Part shown: positions 54,260 to 63,832 of the stretch, in pieces
How the letters are laid out: each line of letters begins with the position of its first letter
How positions within the stretch are numbered: the stretch's first letter is position 1
Origin: Natronorubrum thiooxidans
GTDB lineage: Archaea > Halobacteriota > Halobacteria > Halobacteriales > Natrialbaceae
Direction of reading: 5' to 3'
Length of the DNA: 64,000 bases
Assembly (NCBI RefSeq): GCF_900156475.1
Contig: NZ_FTNR01000012.1
Span: 78,873-142,872 of the forward strand
Translations under genes and position numbers: made by a program
The notes under the pieces: generated by a model
What the model was told of the DNA's origin: nothing
Seen by the model: only the letters and a program-made list of their open reading frames with translations
Database searches by the model: none

Positions 54260-55273
54260 ATGCCGACCGCCTACGCTGCGCTGCGAGACCGCCTGCTCGT
54301 CTGCTCGAGCGCCGGTTCGAGCCCCGACGCGTGGACCACCACGACGCGATTTGAGGGCTCGAAACTCGAGTGTGTCGCCGCCTCGTCCGATCGACCGGAA
54401 CGGGTGTTCGTCGGGACCTTCGAAGACGGGGTGTTTCGATCCCGAACCGGTGGCGAGTCGTTCGACCGCCTCGAGACGGATTTTGTCAGCGAGGCAGTCA
54501 TGTCCCTCGCCGTTAGCCCCCACGATCCGGACGTGATCTACGCCGGGACGGAGCCGAGTCGCGTCTATCGCTCGACGGACGGGGGAGACACCTGGACCCA
54601 ACTCACGGGGCTGACCGAGCTTCCCTCCGCCGAGGAGTGGTATTTCCCGCCGCGGCCGCACACCCACCACGTTCGCTGGCTCGAGGGCGATCCGTTCGAT
54701 CCCGACCGCCTCTACGTCGGAATCGAGGCCGGCGCGTTCGTGTTGAGCCCTGACGGCGGCGAGACCTGGCGGGAACGCCCGGCCGGCTCCCGACGGGACA
54801 ACCACACGCTGGCGACCCATCCCCACCGGGAGGGCCGAGTCTACACCGCCGCCGGCGACGGCTACGCCGAAAGCGACGACGGCGGCGAAACGTGGTCCCG
54901 TCCACAGGGGGGCCTCGAGCACACCTACTGCTGGGGGCTGGCCGTCGATCCAGCCGACCCGGAGGCAGTCATCATTTCCAGTGCGCGCGGTGCCTCGAGC
55001 GCCCACACGGTCGAGCGAGCCGCGTCGTACGTCTATCGCCGGCGTGGCGACCAGTCGTGGGAGCGACTCGACGATCACGGCCTACCGATGGGCGAGGGCG
55101 TCGTCCGTGCCGTCTTCGACACCACGGGCGAGGACGGGGACGTCTACGCGCTGCACAATCGTGGCCTGTTCGTCACCGCGGATTTCGGCGACCGCTGGGA
55201 GCGCCTCGAGATCGACTGGGGCGAGGCACTCGAGACGCAGGCACCGCGTGGACTGGTCGTGCTAGCGGAGTAA
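54260..55273 (+). CDS. BNR/sialidase-like beta-propeller protein
   Basis: 337 residues from ATG 54260. Asp-box repeats: VFRSRTGGESFDRL, VYRSTDGGDTWTQL, VLSPDGGETWRER, YAESDDGGETWSRP. These build a propeller of the sialidase/photosystem assembly (YCF48) type. No signal peptide, so cytoplasmic. Catalytic residues of glycosidases are not identified; function unknown. Confidence 0.75.
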   Translation: MPTAYAALRDRLLVCSSAGSSPDAWTTTTRFEGSKLECVAASSDRPERVFVGTFEDGVFRSRTGGESFDRLETDFVSEAVMSLAVSPHDPDVIYAGTEPSRVYRSTDGGDTWTQLTGLTELPSAEEWYFPPRPHTHHVRWLEGDPFDPDRLYVGIEAGAFVLSPDGGETWRERPAGSRRDNHTLATHPHREGRVYTAAGDGYAESDDGGETWSRPQGGLEHTYCWGLAVDPADPEAVIISSARGASSAHTVERAASYVYRRRGDQSWERLDDHGLPMGEGVVRAVFDTTGEDGDVYALHNRGLFVTADFGDRWERLEIDWGEALETQAPRGLVVLAE

Positions 55274-55368
55274 ACCGCTGGCCCTCCGAAACAGACTCGA
55301 GGCGACGGTGTCGGCTTCGAAATCCTTTTAGGCGCTACACGGGCATAGTAGAGTAACTGAGTGATATC

Positions 55369-55686
55369 ATGGACGTCGACATCATCTCCGAAACGGAGAA
55401 CCCCATGTTGCATCGAACGGACGTTACTTTCGAACTGACCCACGAGGACGCCACGCCCTCTCGTCTGCAGGTTCGTGACAGTCTCGCGGCCAAACTGAAC
55501 AAGGACTCTGACGAGGTCGTCATCCGCAAACTCGACACCAAGTTCGGGATGCGAAAGACCGTCGGCGAGGCCAAAGTCTACGACACGGCCGACGACGCCC
55601 GAGAGGTCGAACAGGATCACATGCTCGAGCGAAACAAGATTGGCGCTGAGGAAGCCGACGCTGACGCCGAAGCGGAGGAGGCCTGA
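55369..55686 (+). CDS. rps24e: 30S ribosomal protein S24e
   Basis: 105 residues starting [20 protein letters not shown], with the family's LNRKE-type [20 protein letters not shown]. First gene of a translation-related operon with S27ae and Kae1-Bud32. Confidence 0.95.
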   Translation: MDVDIISETENPMLHRTDVTFELTHEDATPSRLQVRDSLAAKLNKDSDEVVIRKLDTKFGMRKTVGEAKVYDTADDAREVEQDHMLERNKIGAEEADADAEAEEA

Positions 55687-55687
55687 G

Positions 55688-55822
55688 ATGTCCCGACACG
55701 AACTCTACAACGACGACGGCACCACCGACCGCGAAAAGTGTCCCCGCTGTGGCGACGTCTTCCTCGCCGACCACGGCGACCGCACCCACTGTGGCAAGTG
55801 CGGCTACACCGAGTGGGAATAA
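55688..55822 (+). CDS. rps27ae: 30S ribosomal protein S27ae
   Basis: 44 residues from ATG 55688: [20 protein letters not shown], followed by two zinc Cys pairs (CPRC and CGKC). It starts 1 nt after the S24e stop. Confidence 0.95.
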   Translation: MSRHELYNDDGTTDREKCPRCGDVFLADHGDRTHCGKCGYTEWE

Positions 55823-55878
55823 CGGCACCGAGCGGTTTCACTACGTCTTGCACATTCCTGTAGACGCAGCATCCACAC

Positions 55879-57609
55879 GTGAGTTCTGACACCAGAATCC
55901 TCGGCATCGAGGGCACCGCCTGGGCAGCCAGCGCGGCGGTGTACGACTGCACAACCGACGACGTCGTCATCGAGAGCGACGCCTACGAGCCCGAAAGCGG
56001 CGGCATCCATCCCCGCGAGGCCGCCGAGCACATGCACGAGGCGATTCCGCGGGTCGTCGAACGCGCCCTCGAGCACGCCCGCAACAGCTACGATGGGCCG
56101 GCGACGGAGCCTCCCGTCGACGCCGTTGCCTTCTCGCAGGGTCCCGGGCTCGGCCCCTGTCTGCGGATCGTCGGAACGGCCGCACGAGCACTGAGTCAGG
56201 CGCTCGAGGTCCCCCTCGTCGGCGTCAATCACATGGTTGCCCACCTCGAGATCGGCCGCCACACGTCGGGTTTCGATTCGCCGGTCTGTCTGAACGCGAG
56301 CGGAGCCAACGCCCACCTCCTCGCGTATCGCAACGGCCGCTATCGCGTCCTCGGAGAGACGATGGACACCGGCGTCGGCAATGCGATCGACAAGTTCACG
56401 CGCCACGTCGGCTGGTCCCATCCCGGTGGCCCGAAGGTCGAAGCGGCAGCGGAAGACGGTGAGTACGTCGATCTCCCCTACGTCGTCAAGGGGATGGACT
56501 TCTCGTTTTCGGGCATCATGAGCGCTGCAAAGCAGGCTTATGATGACGGGGTTCCAGTCGAAGACATCTGCTTTTCGCTTCAGGAGAACATCTTCGGGAT
56601 GCTGACCGAGGTTGCAGAACGCGCCCTCTCGCTGACTGGGAGCGACGAACTCGTCCTCGGTGGGGGTGTCGGACAGAACGCCCGCCTGCGCGAGATGCTT
56701 TCGGAGATGTGCGACCAGCGCGGGGCCAGCTTCCACGCGCCGGACCCACGGTTTCTGGGCGATAACGCGGGCATGATCGCCGTGCTCGGCGCGAAGATGT
56801 ACGACGCTGGCGACACCCTCGACCTCGCGGACTCGCGCGTGAACCCGAACTACCGGCCCGATCAGGTGCCCGTCAGCTGGCGTGGGAGGTCCGAGCGAAG
56901 CGAGGACCTCGAAACTGCGAACGGTGACGTAAGGAACCGCGAGCGCGTCGACGAACCGGACCTCGCGGCCGGTCGCGCCGACGAGTCGCAGGTCCGTGGT
57001 GCCGAAGCGCTCGTTACTCTCGAGCCCGAGGCTGGCCGCGTCACGAAACACCGAGAATCGAAGACCTACCGCCATCCCCAACTCGATGACCGCCTCCGCC
57101 GGGAGCGGACGACTCTCGAGGCGCGACTGACCAGTCTCGCTCGCCGCGAAGGGGTCCCGACGCCCGTACTCGTCGATGTCGACCCGATCGAGGCACGACT
57201 CGAGTGTGAGTACGTCGGCGAGACCGATCTCCGCGGGGGGCTCTCCGTCGAGCGAGTTCGCGACGTCGGCCGCCATCTCGCGCGCCTCCATGGGGCCGGG
57301 TTCGTCCACGGCGATCCGACGACGCGAAACGTCAGGGTCGGGCGGCCGAAACGCGCATCTCGAGCCGACGGCGGCGACGGAACGCACGACCGCACGTTTC
57401 TCATCGATTTCGGGCTCGGCTACCACACCGATCACGTCGAGGATTACGCGATGGATCTCCACGTCTTCGATCAGAGTCTCGTCGGGACGGCGGCTGAGCC
57501 GGCCCCCCTCCGCGAGGCGGTCCGGGAGGGGTATCGAGAGGTCGGCGAGGGGCGGGTCCTCGAGCGTCTCGAGGACGTCGAGGGTCGTGGTCGGTACGTA
57601 ACCGACTGA
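55879..57609 (+). CDS. KEOPS Kae1-Bud32 fusion (tRNA t6A37 threonylcarbamoyltransferase)
   Basis: Transfers the threonylcarbamoyl group to A37 of ANN-decoding tRNAs. 576 residues from GTG 55879. The Kae1 part (about 1-330) has the metal His motif NHMVAHLEIGRH and GGGVGQNARLREML; a linker rich in Glu/Arg follows; the Bud32 atypical kinase part (about 370-576) has HGDPTTRNVRV and the DFG-type LIDFGLGYHTD. The fusion is usual in haloarchaea. It is downstream of S24e and S27ae, an archaeal operon. Confidence 0.95.
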   Translation: MSSDTRILGIEGTAWAASAAVYDCTTDDVVIESDAYEPESGGIHPREAAEHMHEAIPRVVERALEHARNSYDGPATEPPVDAVAFSQGPGLGPCLRIVGTAARALSQALEVPLVGVNHMVAHLEIGRHTSGFDSPVCLNASGANAHLLAYRNGRYRVLGETMDTGVGNAIDKFTRHVGWSHPGGPKVEAAAEDGEYVDLPYVVKGMDFSFSGIMSAAKQAYDDGVPVEDICFSLQENIFGMLTEVAERALSLTGSDELVLGGGVGQNARLREMLSEMCDQRGASFHAPDPRFLGDNAGMIAVLGAKMYDAGDTLDLADSRVNPNYRPDQVPVSWRGRSERSEDLETANGDVRNRERVDEPDLAAGRADESQVRGAEALVTLEPEAGRVTKHRESKTYRHPQLDDRLRRERTTLEARLTSLARREGVPTPVLVDVDPIEARLECEYVGETDLRGGLSVERVRDVGRHLARLHGAGFVHGDPTTRNVRVGRPKRASRADGGDGTHDRTFLIDFGLGYHTDHVEDYAMDLHVFDQSLVGTAAEPAPLREAVREGYREVGEGRVLERLEDVEGRGRYVTD

Positions 57610-57667
57610 CTGCGCCAGTCGAGCCGAGCACCCAATACTCATATCACGGGAGACCGTACGGTCACCC

Positions 57668-57949
57668 ATGGCAGACAAGCCGACTTCCGGAGAGATTCTC
57701 GGGGTACCGTATAACTTCGAACGACCGAGCTTTAGCAACATGCTCTCGTCGTACTGGCAGCCCGGCGAAGGGATGCTCGTCGAGAAACCCTTTGGTGTCG
57801 GGTACTCCCTGAACCTCGCCAACTGGCGCTCGTGGGTCGTCGTGCTCGTTGCCGGGGCGCTCCTGTGGCAGCAAGAACAGGGTTCGTCGGAACAACAGGA
57901 CGTTGACGACGAACCCGTCGAAGTCATCGTCGACGACGACAGCAACTAA
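57668..57949 (+). CDS. DUF5808 family membrane-associated protein
   Basis: 93 residues: MADKPTSGEILGVPYNFERP with the family motif VPYNFERPS and WQPGEGMLVEKPFGVGYSLN, then a hydrophobic helix (WVVVLVAGALLW) and an acidic tail. Function unknown. Confidence 0.72.
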   Translation: MADKPTSGEILGVPYNFERPSFSNMLSSYWQPGEGMLVEKPFGVGYSLNLANWRSWVVVLVAGALLWQQEQGSSEQQDVDDEPVEVIVDDDSN

Positions 57950-57958
57950 CGTCTGTTA

Positions 57959-57977
57959 CGGGTCACAGTGTGACCCG
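57959..57977 (+). terminator. Hairpin after the DUF5808 gene
   Basis: CGGGTCACA-G-TGTGACCCG is a perfect 9-bp inverted repeat, 9 nt after the stop codon. It could mark the transcript end or be a protein-binding palindrome. Confidence 0.4.
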
Positions 57978-58096
57978 CACTCGAGTGTGTTCCTGCCGTA
58001 TGAAGCCGTGAGCCGCTGAGAGCTATCGCTCGAGGGTGTCGGCGTCTGTATCGAGCAACCGACGCCTATTTTCCGTCCGGGACCCCCGCCTCGTAC

Positions 58097-58648
58097 ATGG
58101 CCATTCGATTCGTCACCGGCAACGAAGGCAAAGTTCGGGAGGCACGCGAGTATCTCGAGGGGCTCGAGCCCGTCGAACAGATCGAGTACGACTACACCGA
58201 GATCCAGAGCGACTCGCTCGGAGAGATCGCTGCCCACGGCGCTCGCGAGGCGTTCGAGGAGTTGGGAAGCGACGAGCCAGTGCTGGTCGACGACGCGGGT
58301 CTGTTCGTCGACGCACTGGGCGGGTTCCCGGGACCGTACTCGGCGTACGTCGAGGACACTGTCGGTGTCGAGCGACTCTGGCAGCTCGCGAGCGAGGAGG
58401 ATAATCGCCGTGCACGCTTCAAGACCGTCCTCGCCTATGCAGACGAAACCGGCATCGAGACGTTCGAGGGGACGGTCGCCGGCACGCTCGTCGCCCCGCG
58501 CGGCGAGGGCGGGTTCGGCTACGATCCGATCTTCGAGTACAACGGGCAGACGATGGCCGAGATGAGCACCGAGGAGAAGAACGCGATCTCCCACCGTGGC
58601 CGCGCGCTCGCCGCGTTCGTCGAGTGGTACGCCGACCGCGAGGCATGA
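58097..58648 (+). CDS. XTP/dITP diphosphatase (Ham1/RdgB)
   Basis: Removes deaminated purine nucleotides. 183 residues: FVTGNEGKVREAREYL (SHR-type NTP binding), DDAGLFVDALGGFPGPYSAYV, GGFGYDPIFEY and SHRGRALAAF. Full-length family member. No partner nearby. Confidence 0.92.
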   Translation: MAIRFVTGNEGKVREAREYLEGLEPVEQIEYDYTEIQSDSLGEIAAHGAREAFEELGSDEPVLVDDAGLFVDALGGFPGPYSAYVEDTVGVERLWQLASEEDNRRARFKTVLAYADETGIETFEGTVAGTLVAPRGEGGFGYDPIFEYNGQTMAEMSTEEKNAISHRGRALAAFVEWYADREA

Positions 58649-58673
58649 CGCGACTCGAGTCCGCGTTCGACCT

Positions 58674-59147
58674 CTATTCTCGCGGGTCACAGTCCGGCCC
58701 CGGATACGACCCGCCTTCGACGACGTCGTAGAGGCTTTCGGGATCGAACAGCCGCGCGAACGCATCCGGCGGGCGAACGCTGACCGAGACGCGAGGCTGT
58801 AACGTGAGCCCGGCCCGTGCCGAGCCAAGCCCCTCGTCGTACGACAGCAGGTGGGCCGCACCGCCGCGATAGGCCGAGGCGAGCGCCGGATGGTCGCCTT
58901 CGGGCTGGTCGACGGCAACGCGGTCGGCCTCGAGTCGCGCCCGGTGGTCGGCCGCGAGGTCCGAATCGGCGAGGGTTGCGACGAGTCGTTCCGTCTGCTC
59001 GAGGAGTGGATCGCTCGCGACGAGGTCGACCCACGAGTGGCTGCGGACGTGATCGAGTGCTGCGCGGGCGTCACCATCGACGAGGAGGTCGGCGGCGAGC
59101 ACGTCCGCGTCTGCAACGACGCGTGCGGGGTCGGGCTGGTCAGACAT
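58674..59147 (-). CDS. PIN-domain-like protein
   Basis: 157 residues from ATG 59147 (MSDQPDPARVVADADVLAAD). ADADVLAADLLVDG is the first PIN acidic motif, EQTERLV supplies a Glu, and SYDEGLGSA a further Asp pair. The PIN RNase fold is common in VapC toxins. A 38-residue gene overlaps its start by 8 nt. Whether it is a toxin is not shown. Confidence 0.65.
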   Translation of the reverse strand: MSDQPDPARVVADADVLAADLLVDGDARAALDHVRSHSWVDLVASDPLLEQTERLVATLADSDLAADHRARLEADRVAVDQPEGDHPALASAYRGGAAHLLSYDEGLGSARAGLTLQPRVSVSVRPPDAFARLFDPESLYDVVEGGSYPGPDCDPRE

Positions 59148-59256
59148 CGTCACCGTCCTCCGAATCCGAGTGCTCGTCGGTCGTCGTCCGAATCGCCTCG
59201 AGGGAAACGTCGTACGCCGCGGCGCGGTCGAAGAGGGAGTCCCAGGATACTGTCAT
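59140..59256 (-). CDS. Small 38-residue protein upstream of the PIN gene
   Basis: Reads MTVSWDSLFDRAAAYDVSLE then AIRTTTDEHSDSEDGDDV. A helical N-terminus and an acidic tail. It overlaps the PIN start by 8 nt (GATGTCTGA), the usual toxin-antitoxin spacing. An antitoxin role is inferred. Confidence 0.55.
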   Translation of the reverse strand: MTVSWDSLFDRAAAYDVSLEAIRTTTDEHSDSEDGDDV

Positions 59257-59346
59257 TGCCGGCTGTTGGATGGCTGGGGGCAAAAGCGGTCTGTCTCCTG
59301 TCCCTGCGCTGGTCCGGACGCCCGCTTTCGCCCGTCGTCGGTCTCG

Positions 59347-60450
59347 TTACTCGAGTCGAGACGCGAGCCAGAACGCGCCGGTCCCGAGGACGAAGGCGAC
59401 GCCGACGTTGATCGCCAGCCCGACGACGCCAACGCCGACGACGACTGCGAGCGCTCGATGGCCGTCGATGGGGGAAACGGCTGCGCGAGCGAGTTCGAGT
59501 GCGACGACGACGAGCAAGACGCCGAGTAGGGAGAGCGGGAACGCGGCGAGGAGTGCGCCGGTAGCGACCAACGCGAGTGCGAGGTAGCCTACGCCGAGGA
59601 AAACGTTCGCACCGCCGGTTCGGGCACCGAAGGCGTACTTCCCCGCGAGCCCGCCGCTGCCGTGGCACATCGGGACGCCGCCGATCGGAATCGCTGCGAG
59701 ACAGGTCACGCCCATGCTCGTTGAGAGGGTGTCGGCGGAGACGTCGCGGTCGTAGAGGTCGCCACAGAGCACGGCAGTCGCGATCGCGGCGTTCCCGACG
59801 GTCATGCCGAGCTGGGCGACGGTTCCCTCGAGTGCGGCCCCGGACAGCGTCGGCGCTCCTGCGGGAAAGAGTGCGGGTTCGGGGAGACGGGGTGTCGGAA
59901 CCCCCGCCGTCGCGACGGCGACGACGCCACCGAGGCCGAGGACGAGCAGGACGCTCGCTCCCCGATAGCCGACGACGGCGAGCAGGCCGACGACGGCGAG
60001 TCCGGCCGCGGCGATCGAGAGGTTCCCGGCCGAGAGCCCGACGGCTGCCTCGAGCAACAACAGGGCGACGGCGAACTGGACACCGCGGATCACGGGCTCG
60101 CCGACGATCGTCTGGAGACGACCGACGAGTCCGAGTTTCCCCACGGACAGGAGGATACCGCCCGCAAGCAACCCGGCAGCGGCGAGTTCGGGATAGGAGA
60201 GCGAGCCGACAATCGCCAGGCCGATCAGTGCTTTCATCGGTTCAACGGAGAGTGGCATCCCGTAGTACATCCCCCAGACGATCTGGAAGACGCCGAAGCC
60301 GACCAGCACGTGGGGAAGCGAGACGCTCGTCGTCGCCGCGAGCGCGACCAGCAATGGGAGGACTGTAACCGAATCTCCTAGCGCACCCGTCAGTTCACTC
60401 GTCGAGAACTCGAGGTCGGAACCGAGCCGTGAACGGATCGAGTACGCCAT
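59347..60450 (-). CDS. Molybdate/sulfate transporter, MOT1 family
   Basis: 367 residues with about ten helices. SELTGALGDSVTVLPLLVAL and YYGMPLSVEPMKALIGLAIV are the repeated motifs of MOT1-type molybdate permeases, with the second repeat NAAIATAVLCGDLY and HGSGGLAGKYAFGARTGGAN. The substrate is molybdate or another oxyanion; the Mo enzyme at 28.5 kb gives a weak link. Confidence 0.82.
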   Translation of the reverse strand: MAYSIRSRLGSDLEFSTSELTGALGDSVTVLPLLVALAATTSVSLPHVLVGFGVFQIVWGMYYGMPLSVEPMKALIGLAIVGSLSYPELAAAGLLAGGILLSVGKLGLVGRLQTIVGEPVIRGVQFAVALLLLEAAVGLSAGNLSIAAAGLAVVGLLAVVGYRGASVLLVLGLGGVVAVATAGVPTPRLPEPALFPAGAPTLSGAALEGTVAQLGMTVGNAAIATAVLCGDLYDRDVSADTLSTSMGVTCLAAIPIGGVPMCHGSGGLAGKYAFGARTGGANVFLGVGYLALALVATGALLAAFPLSLLGVLLVVVALELARAAVSPIDGHRALAVVVGVGVVGLAINVGVAFVLGTGAFWLASRLE

Positions 60451-60594
60451 CTATCGGCGATAAGACCGACAGGCACTTTACGCTTGTCTGTAATCACTCG
60501 AAGTTACGCTCTCCAACCGCCACTAGTGGATTCGGTTGTCTCGAGTCGGCCCAAAAAAGCTCAAACAGCGCCGGCGAGACGGTACGGACGGCTG

Positions 60595-62211
60595 CTATCT
60601 CGGTGTGGGCTCGGCGTCGTCGATCGTCTCCGGAACCGGGTTGGCCGTCGAGACCGCCTCGGGGTCGATATCGTCGGCGGCTCTTGCCTCCGGCAGTTCG
60701 TAGCCACTCTCGGTGTCGTAGCGCTCGAGATGGGCGTTCAACTCGCCGGCGTGTTCGGTGAGGACGGTCGCGCTGTGGGCGACGTGTGAGAGCGCATCGG
60801 CCTGAGCGGACGCCCGTCGGGCGGCTCTCGCCGACGTCGTCGCGGTCGCATCGCTCGTCTCGGCGGCGTTTTCGACCAGGACGACGACCTCCTCGGTCGC
60901 GGACGCCTGTTGCTGGGTCGCTGCGGAGATCTCCTGGACACCGTTGTTCGTCTGCTCGGCGAGGTCGGCGATCTGCTCGAGCGCGTTCGCGGCGTTTTCG
61001 ACGTCTTCGGCGCTGTCCTCGATCCGCTCGCGGCTGGTCCGGACCTCGTCGGCCGCCGAAATCGCCCGTTCTCTGAGCGTCTCGAGGCGTTCTTCGACCG
61101 ATTTGACCGAATCGTAGACCTCTTCGGAGAGGTTCTGGATCTCGTCGGCGACGGCACCGAAGCCCTGCTCGCTGCTGTCGATCGACCGCGAGGCCTCGAT
61201 GTTGGCGTTGAGTGCCAGCATGTTCGTTTGCTCAGCAATATCACTGATCGAATCGACGAGGTCGTCGATCTGTTCGGCCTCCGTTTCCAGTTGTTCGATC
61301 TCTTGGAGCGTCCGTTCGGTCTCCGCGTCGATCACGTCCATGCCGTCGATCGCGTCACTGGCGGCGCGACTTCCTTCCTGTCCGGCCCGTGCGGTCCGAT
61401 CCGCTGTATCGGCGACTTCCGAGGCCGTCGCGGCGATCTCCTCGATCGTCGTCGAGAACGACTCCATCTCCGCGGCGACCGTCCGAAGCTGTTCGTGTTG
61501 TTCCTCGTTGTCCTCGACGACCGCGGTCAGCGCGTCGCTCGTGCGGTCACCCTCGGCCCGAACCGTCTCCATACTCGTGTTCAGTTCGTGGCTGTAGGTG
61601 ACGACCTCGCCGGAGAACGACTTCAGTGTCGTGAACGTCTCCTCGATTTCGGCGAGCATCTCGTTCGAGTTGCCCGCCAGCTCGTCGACCGCGTCGTGGC
61701 TGCCGGGGTGATCGAATCGCTGGGTGAGATTCCCGTCAGCGACCGACCGTGTCGTCTCCGCGTGCGTTTCGACCATCCGCTCGAGGTCGGTCAGCGACTG
61801 GTCGGTTCGTTCACTGGCTGCCAACTGATCGCGAATCGATGCAAGTGAGCCCTCGAGCGGTGCGACGGCGTCGTCCCCGTCGGTTTCGAAGGAAACGTCG
61901 TACGTCCCGTCCTCGAGTTTGGCTGTTCGATCGGCAACGTCGTCGATCGCCGCACGCAGTTCGTCACGCTGACGGGGTGCGGTTCGGGCATCCGAGACTG
62001 CAGCGATGAGCATCGCCGTCACACCGGTGGCAACGACACCGCCGACGCCGACGCCGAGTCGCTCCGGCGTCAGATCGCCGAGGGCGACTCCGACGAGGGC
62101 CACGGCGGCGACGCCGACGAGCATGATTGTGATGGCAAAGCCAAACGGCCGGTTCGACTGCAGCGCGTTCGGAAGCGCTGACGAACTGGTCGCCGATGCG
62201 GTGTCAGTCAT
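60595..62211 (-). CDS. Methyl-accepting chemotaxis transducer without extracellular sensor domain
   Basis: 538 residues from ATG 62211. Two N-terminal helices (about 23-45 and 55-72) with only a short loop between them, a HAMP-like linker, then long coiled coils with the conserved signalling tip IAEQTNMLALNANIEASRS. It lacks a ligand-binding domain. It overlaps the H-NOX gene by 8 nt, so it probably gets its signal from that heme protein. Confidence 0.88.
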   Translation of the reverse strand: MTDTASATSSSALPNALQSNRPFGFAITIMLVGVAAVALVGVALGDLTPERLGVGVGGVVATGVTAMLIAAVSDARTAPRQRDELRAAIDDVADRTAKLEDGTYDVSFETDGDDAVAPLEGSLASIRDQLAASERTDQSLTDLERMVETHAETTRSVADGNLTQRFDHPGSHDAVDELAGNSNEMLAEIEETFTTLKSFSGEVVTYSHELNTSMETVRAEGDRTSDALTAVVEDNEEQHEQLRTVAAEMESFSTTIEEIAATASEVADTADRTARAGQEGSRAASDAIDGMDVIDAETERTLQEIEQLETEAEQIDDLVDSISDIAEQTNMLALNANIEASRSIDSSEQGFGAVADEIQNLSEEVYDSVKSVEERLETLRERAISAADEVRTSRERIEDSAEDVENAANALEQIADLAEQTNNGVQEISAATQQQASATEEVVVLVENAAETSDATATTSARAARRASAQADALSHVAHSATVLTEHAGELNAHLERYDTESGYELPEARAADDIDPEAVSTANPVPETIDDAEPTPR

Positions 62212-62809
62212 CGTTGCCTCCAGCTGGTGTGTCGGCCGTCGATTCGAACTCGAGTTCGGCCGTCGTGTCGGTCGTCCGTCGAATCTCGAACCGACAGGCG
62301 TCGTCGCCGTCGTGCATACACGTCTGTTCTTGGTAAACCAGGTTCTCGTCGAAGCGGTCTGCGACGCCCTCGATCGCGCCGCGAGCGATATCACACAGCT
62401 TTCGGTCCGAGTCGTACGTGATCTTCACCCGGTTTTCGTCGATCCGTTCCGACCGAATTCGAGGTGTCGTCAGCGTCGTCAGATCTCGTGTCCGCAACGA
62501 CGTGTGAAACTGCTGGATGTTCGCGATGAGTTCCAGACCATCCCACTCGTCGTCGATATGGAGGGCGTAGGTCTCGAGCAGCGCCGGGACGACCCACTTC
62601 CCGTACTGTGCCAGAATCGTCCGCGGGCTCTGATCGGTGAGTTCCCCAGCCGTGTGTACGAGTTCGTAGACGTCGCGGTCCGGATAGACCGTTACCGGAA
62701 CGTAGACCTTCTCCTCGAGGTCGGCCTCTCGCTGAATCGTCAGCCAGGCGTCCTCGCCGTAGGTGTCGACGACGAACGCTTGCAGTGTTTTCAGGATTAT
62801 ACCGTGCAT
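62204..62809 (-). CDS. H-NOX heme NO/O2-binding sensor
   Basis: 201 residues. MHGIILKTLQAFVVDTYGED is the H-NOX N-terminus; the proximal heme ligand is His102 (IQQFHTSLR), and the heme-propionate motif Y-x-S-x-R is Y132-D-S134-D-R136, as in known H-NOX proteins. The C-terminal CMHDGDDACRFEI is also family-like. It binds heme and so senses NO or O2. It overlaps the chemotaxis transducer start. A purine-rich Shine-Dalgarno-like GGGGGGAG lies upstream, with AT-rich promoter beyond. Confidence 0.88.
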   Translation of the reverse strand: MHGIILKTLQAFVVDTYGEDAWLTIQREADLEEKVYVPVTVYPDRDVYELVHTAGELTDQSPRTILAQYGKWVVPALLETYALHIDDEWDGLELIANIQQFHTSLRTRDLTTLTTPRIRSERIDENRVKITYDSDRKLCDIARGAIEGVADRFDENLVYQEQTCMHDGDDACRFEIRRTTDTTAELEFESTADTPAGGNDD

Positions 62810-62934
62810 TCAGTCTCCCCCCTAGTGGCTCGCCAGCCGTTCACCAAAATTAATCTATCAATCATTATGATATCTGCCGGCTATTTCTGTCACTACATCT
62901 TAGCTGTTTTCCCGCTGACCCGTTGACAGCGCCC

Positions 62935-63816
62935 TCACCGATCGGCTGTCGACTCGAGGGCGGCGTCGAGAATCGACTCGAGCGTCGCTCGCTCCTCGGC
63001 TGGAAGCGCCCGGAGCGGGCGGCGCGGCTCGCCGATTTCCTGGCCGCGCAGTTCGAGGGCGGCTTTGACGCCAGCAACGCCGTAGGTACCCGTCACCGCA
63101 CGGTTGAGTTCGACGAGGGCCGTATTCTGCGCTCGAGCCGCGTCGAGTCGCCCCTCCTCGTGGGCGCGGTAGATCGCACTCGCTCGTTCGGGAGTGACGT
63201 TTGCCAGCGCGAGCACGCCACCGTCAGCGCCGACTGCAAGCCCCGCCGCATACGTACTTCCGCTGCCGACGAGCACCGAAAACGCCGCGTCGTCGGTCAG
63301 TGTGACGAGTCGCTGGACCGACTCGAGGCTCCCGCTCGAGTCTTTGATCCCTGCGATGTTGTCGTGTGTGGCCAGCGAGCCAGCGGTCTGTGGTGAGAGA
63401 GTGTGATCGGTGAACTTCGGCACGCTGTATAACACGATCGGGATCGGCGACTCGTCGGCGAGATCGCGATAGTACGACTCGAGGGCCGCGTCGTCCGATC
63501 CGTAGTACGATGGTGTGACGACGAGTGCCGCATCCGCACCCGCCTCGGCAGCGCGTTCAGTCGTGTCGAGGGTCGGCTCGTACCCCTCCTGACCCGTCCC
63601 CGCGAGAACCGGGAGCTCGGTCGTCTCGGCGACGGTCTCGATGACGTGTATGCGTTCATCAGCCGTCAGCAGCGGTGCTTCACCAGTCGAGCCACAGGGG
63701 ACCAGGAAATCGACTCCGTTCGTCTCGAGCCAGTCGACAACCGTCGCGAGTCGGTCGTGATCGATCGCTCCAGCATCGTCGAACGGGGTCACAAGTGGAA
63801 CGCCAGTGCCGTGCAT
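62935..63816 (-). CDS. DapA-family aldolase/synthase (dihydrodipicolinate synthase-like)
   Basis: 293 residues from ATG 63816 (MHGTGVPLVTPFDDAGAIDH). Class I aldolase of the DHDPS/NAL family: CGSTGEAPLLT, Tyr in VLYSVPKFT and Schiff-base Lys in AGIKDSSGSLE. DHDPS and KDG aldolases cannot be told apart here. An in-frame GTG at 63831 is alternative: GGAGG lies 8 nt before it and seems to belong to the mobile-element end, next to the gene. Confidence 0.82.
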   Translation of the reverse strand: MHGTGVPLVTPFDDAGAIDHDRLATVVDWLETNGVDFLVPCGSTGEAPLLTADERIHVIETVAETTELPVLAGTGQEGYEPTLDTTERAAEAGADAALVVTPSYYGSDDAALESYYRDLADESPIPIVLYSVPKFTDHTLSPQTAGSLATHDNIAGIKDSSGSLESVQRLVTLTDDAAFSVLVGSGSTYAAGLAVGADGGVLALANVTPERASAIYRAHEEGRLDAARAQNTALVELNRAVTGTYGVAGVKAALELRGQEIGEPRRPLRALPAEERATLESILDAALESTADR

Positions 63817-63832
63817 GAGTAAAACGTTCACA

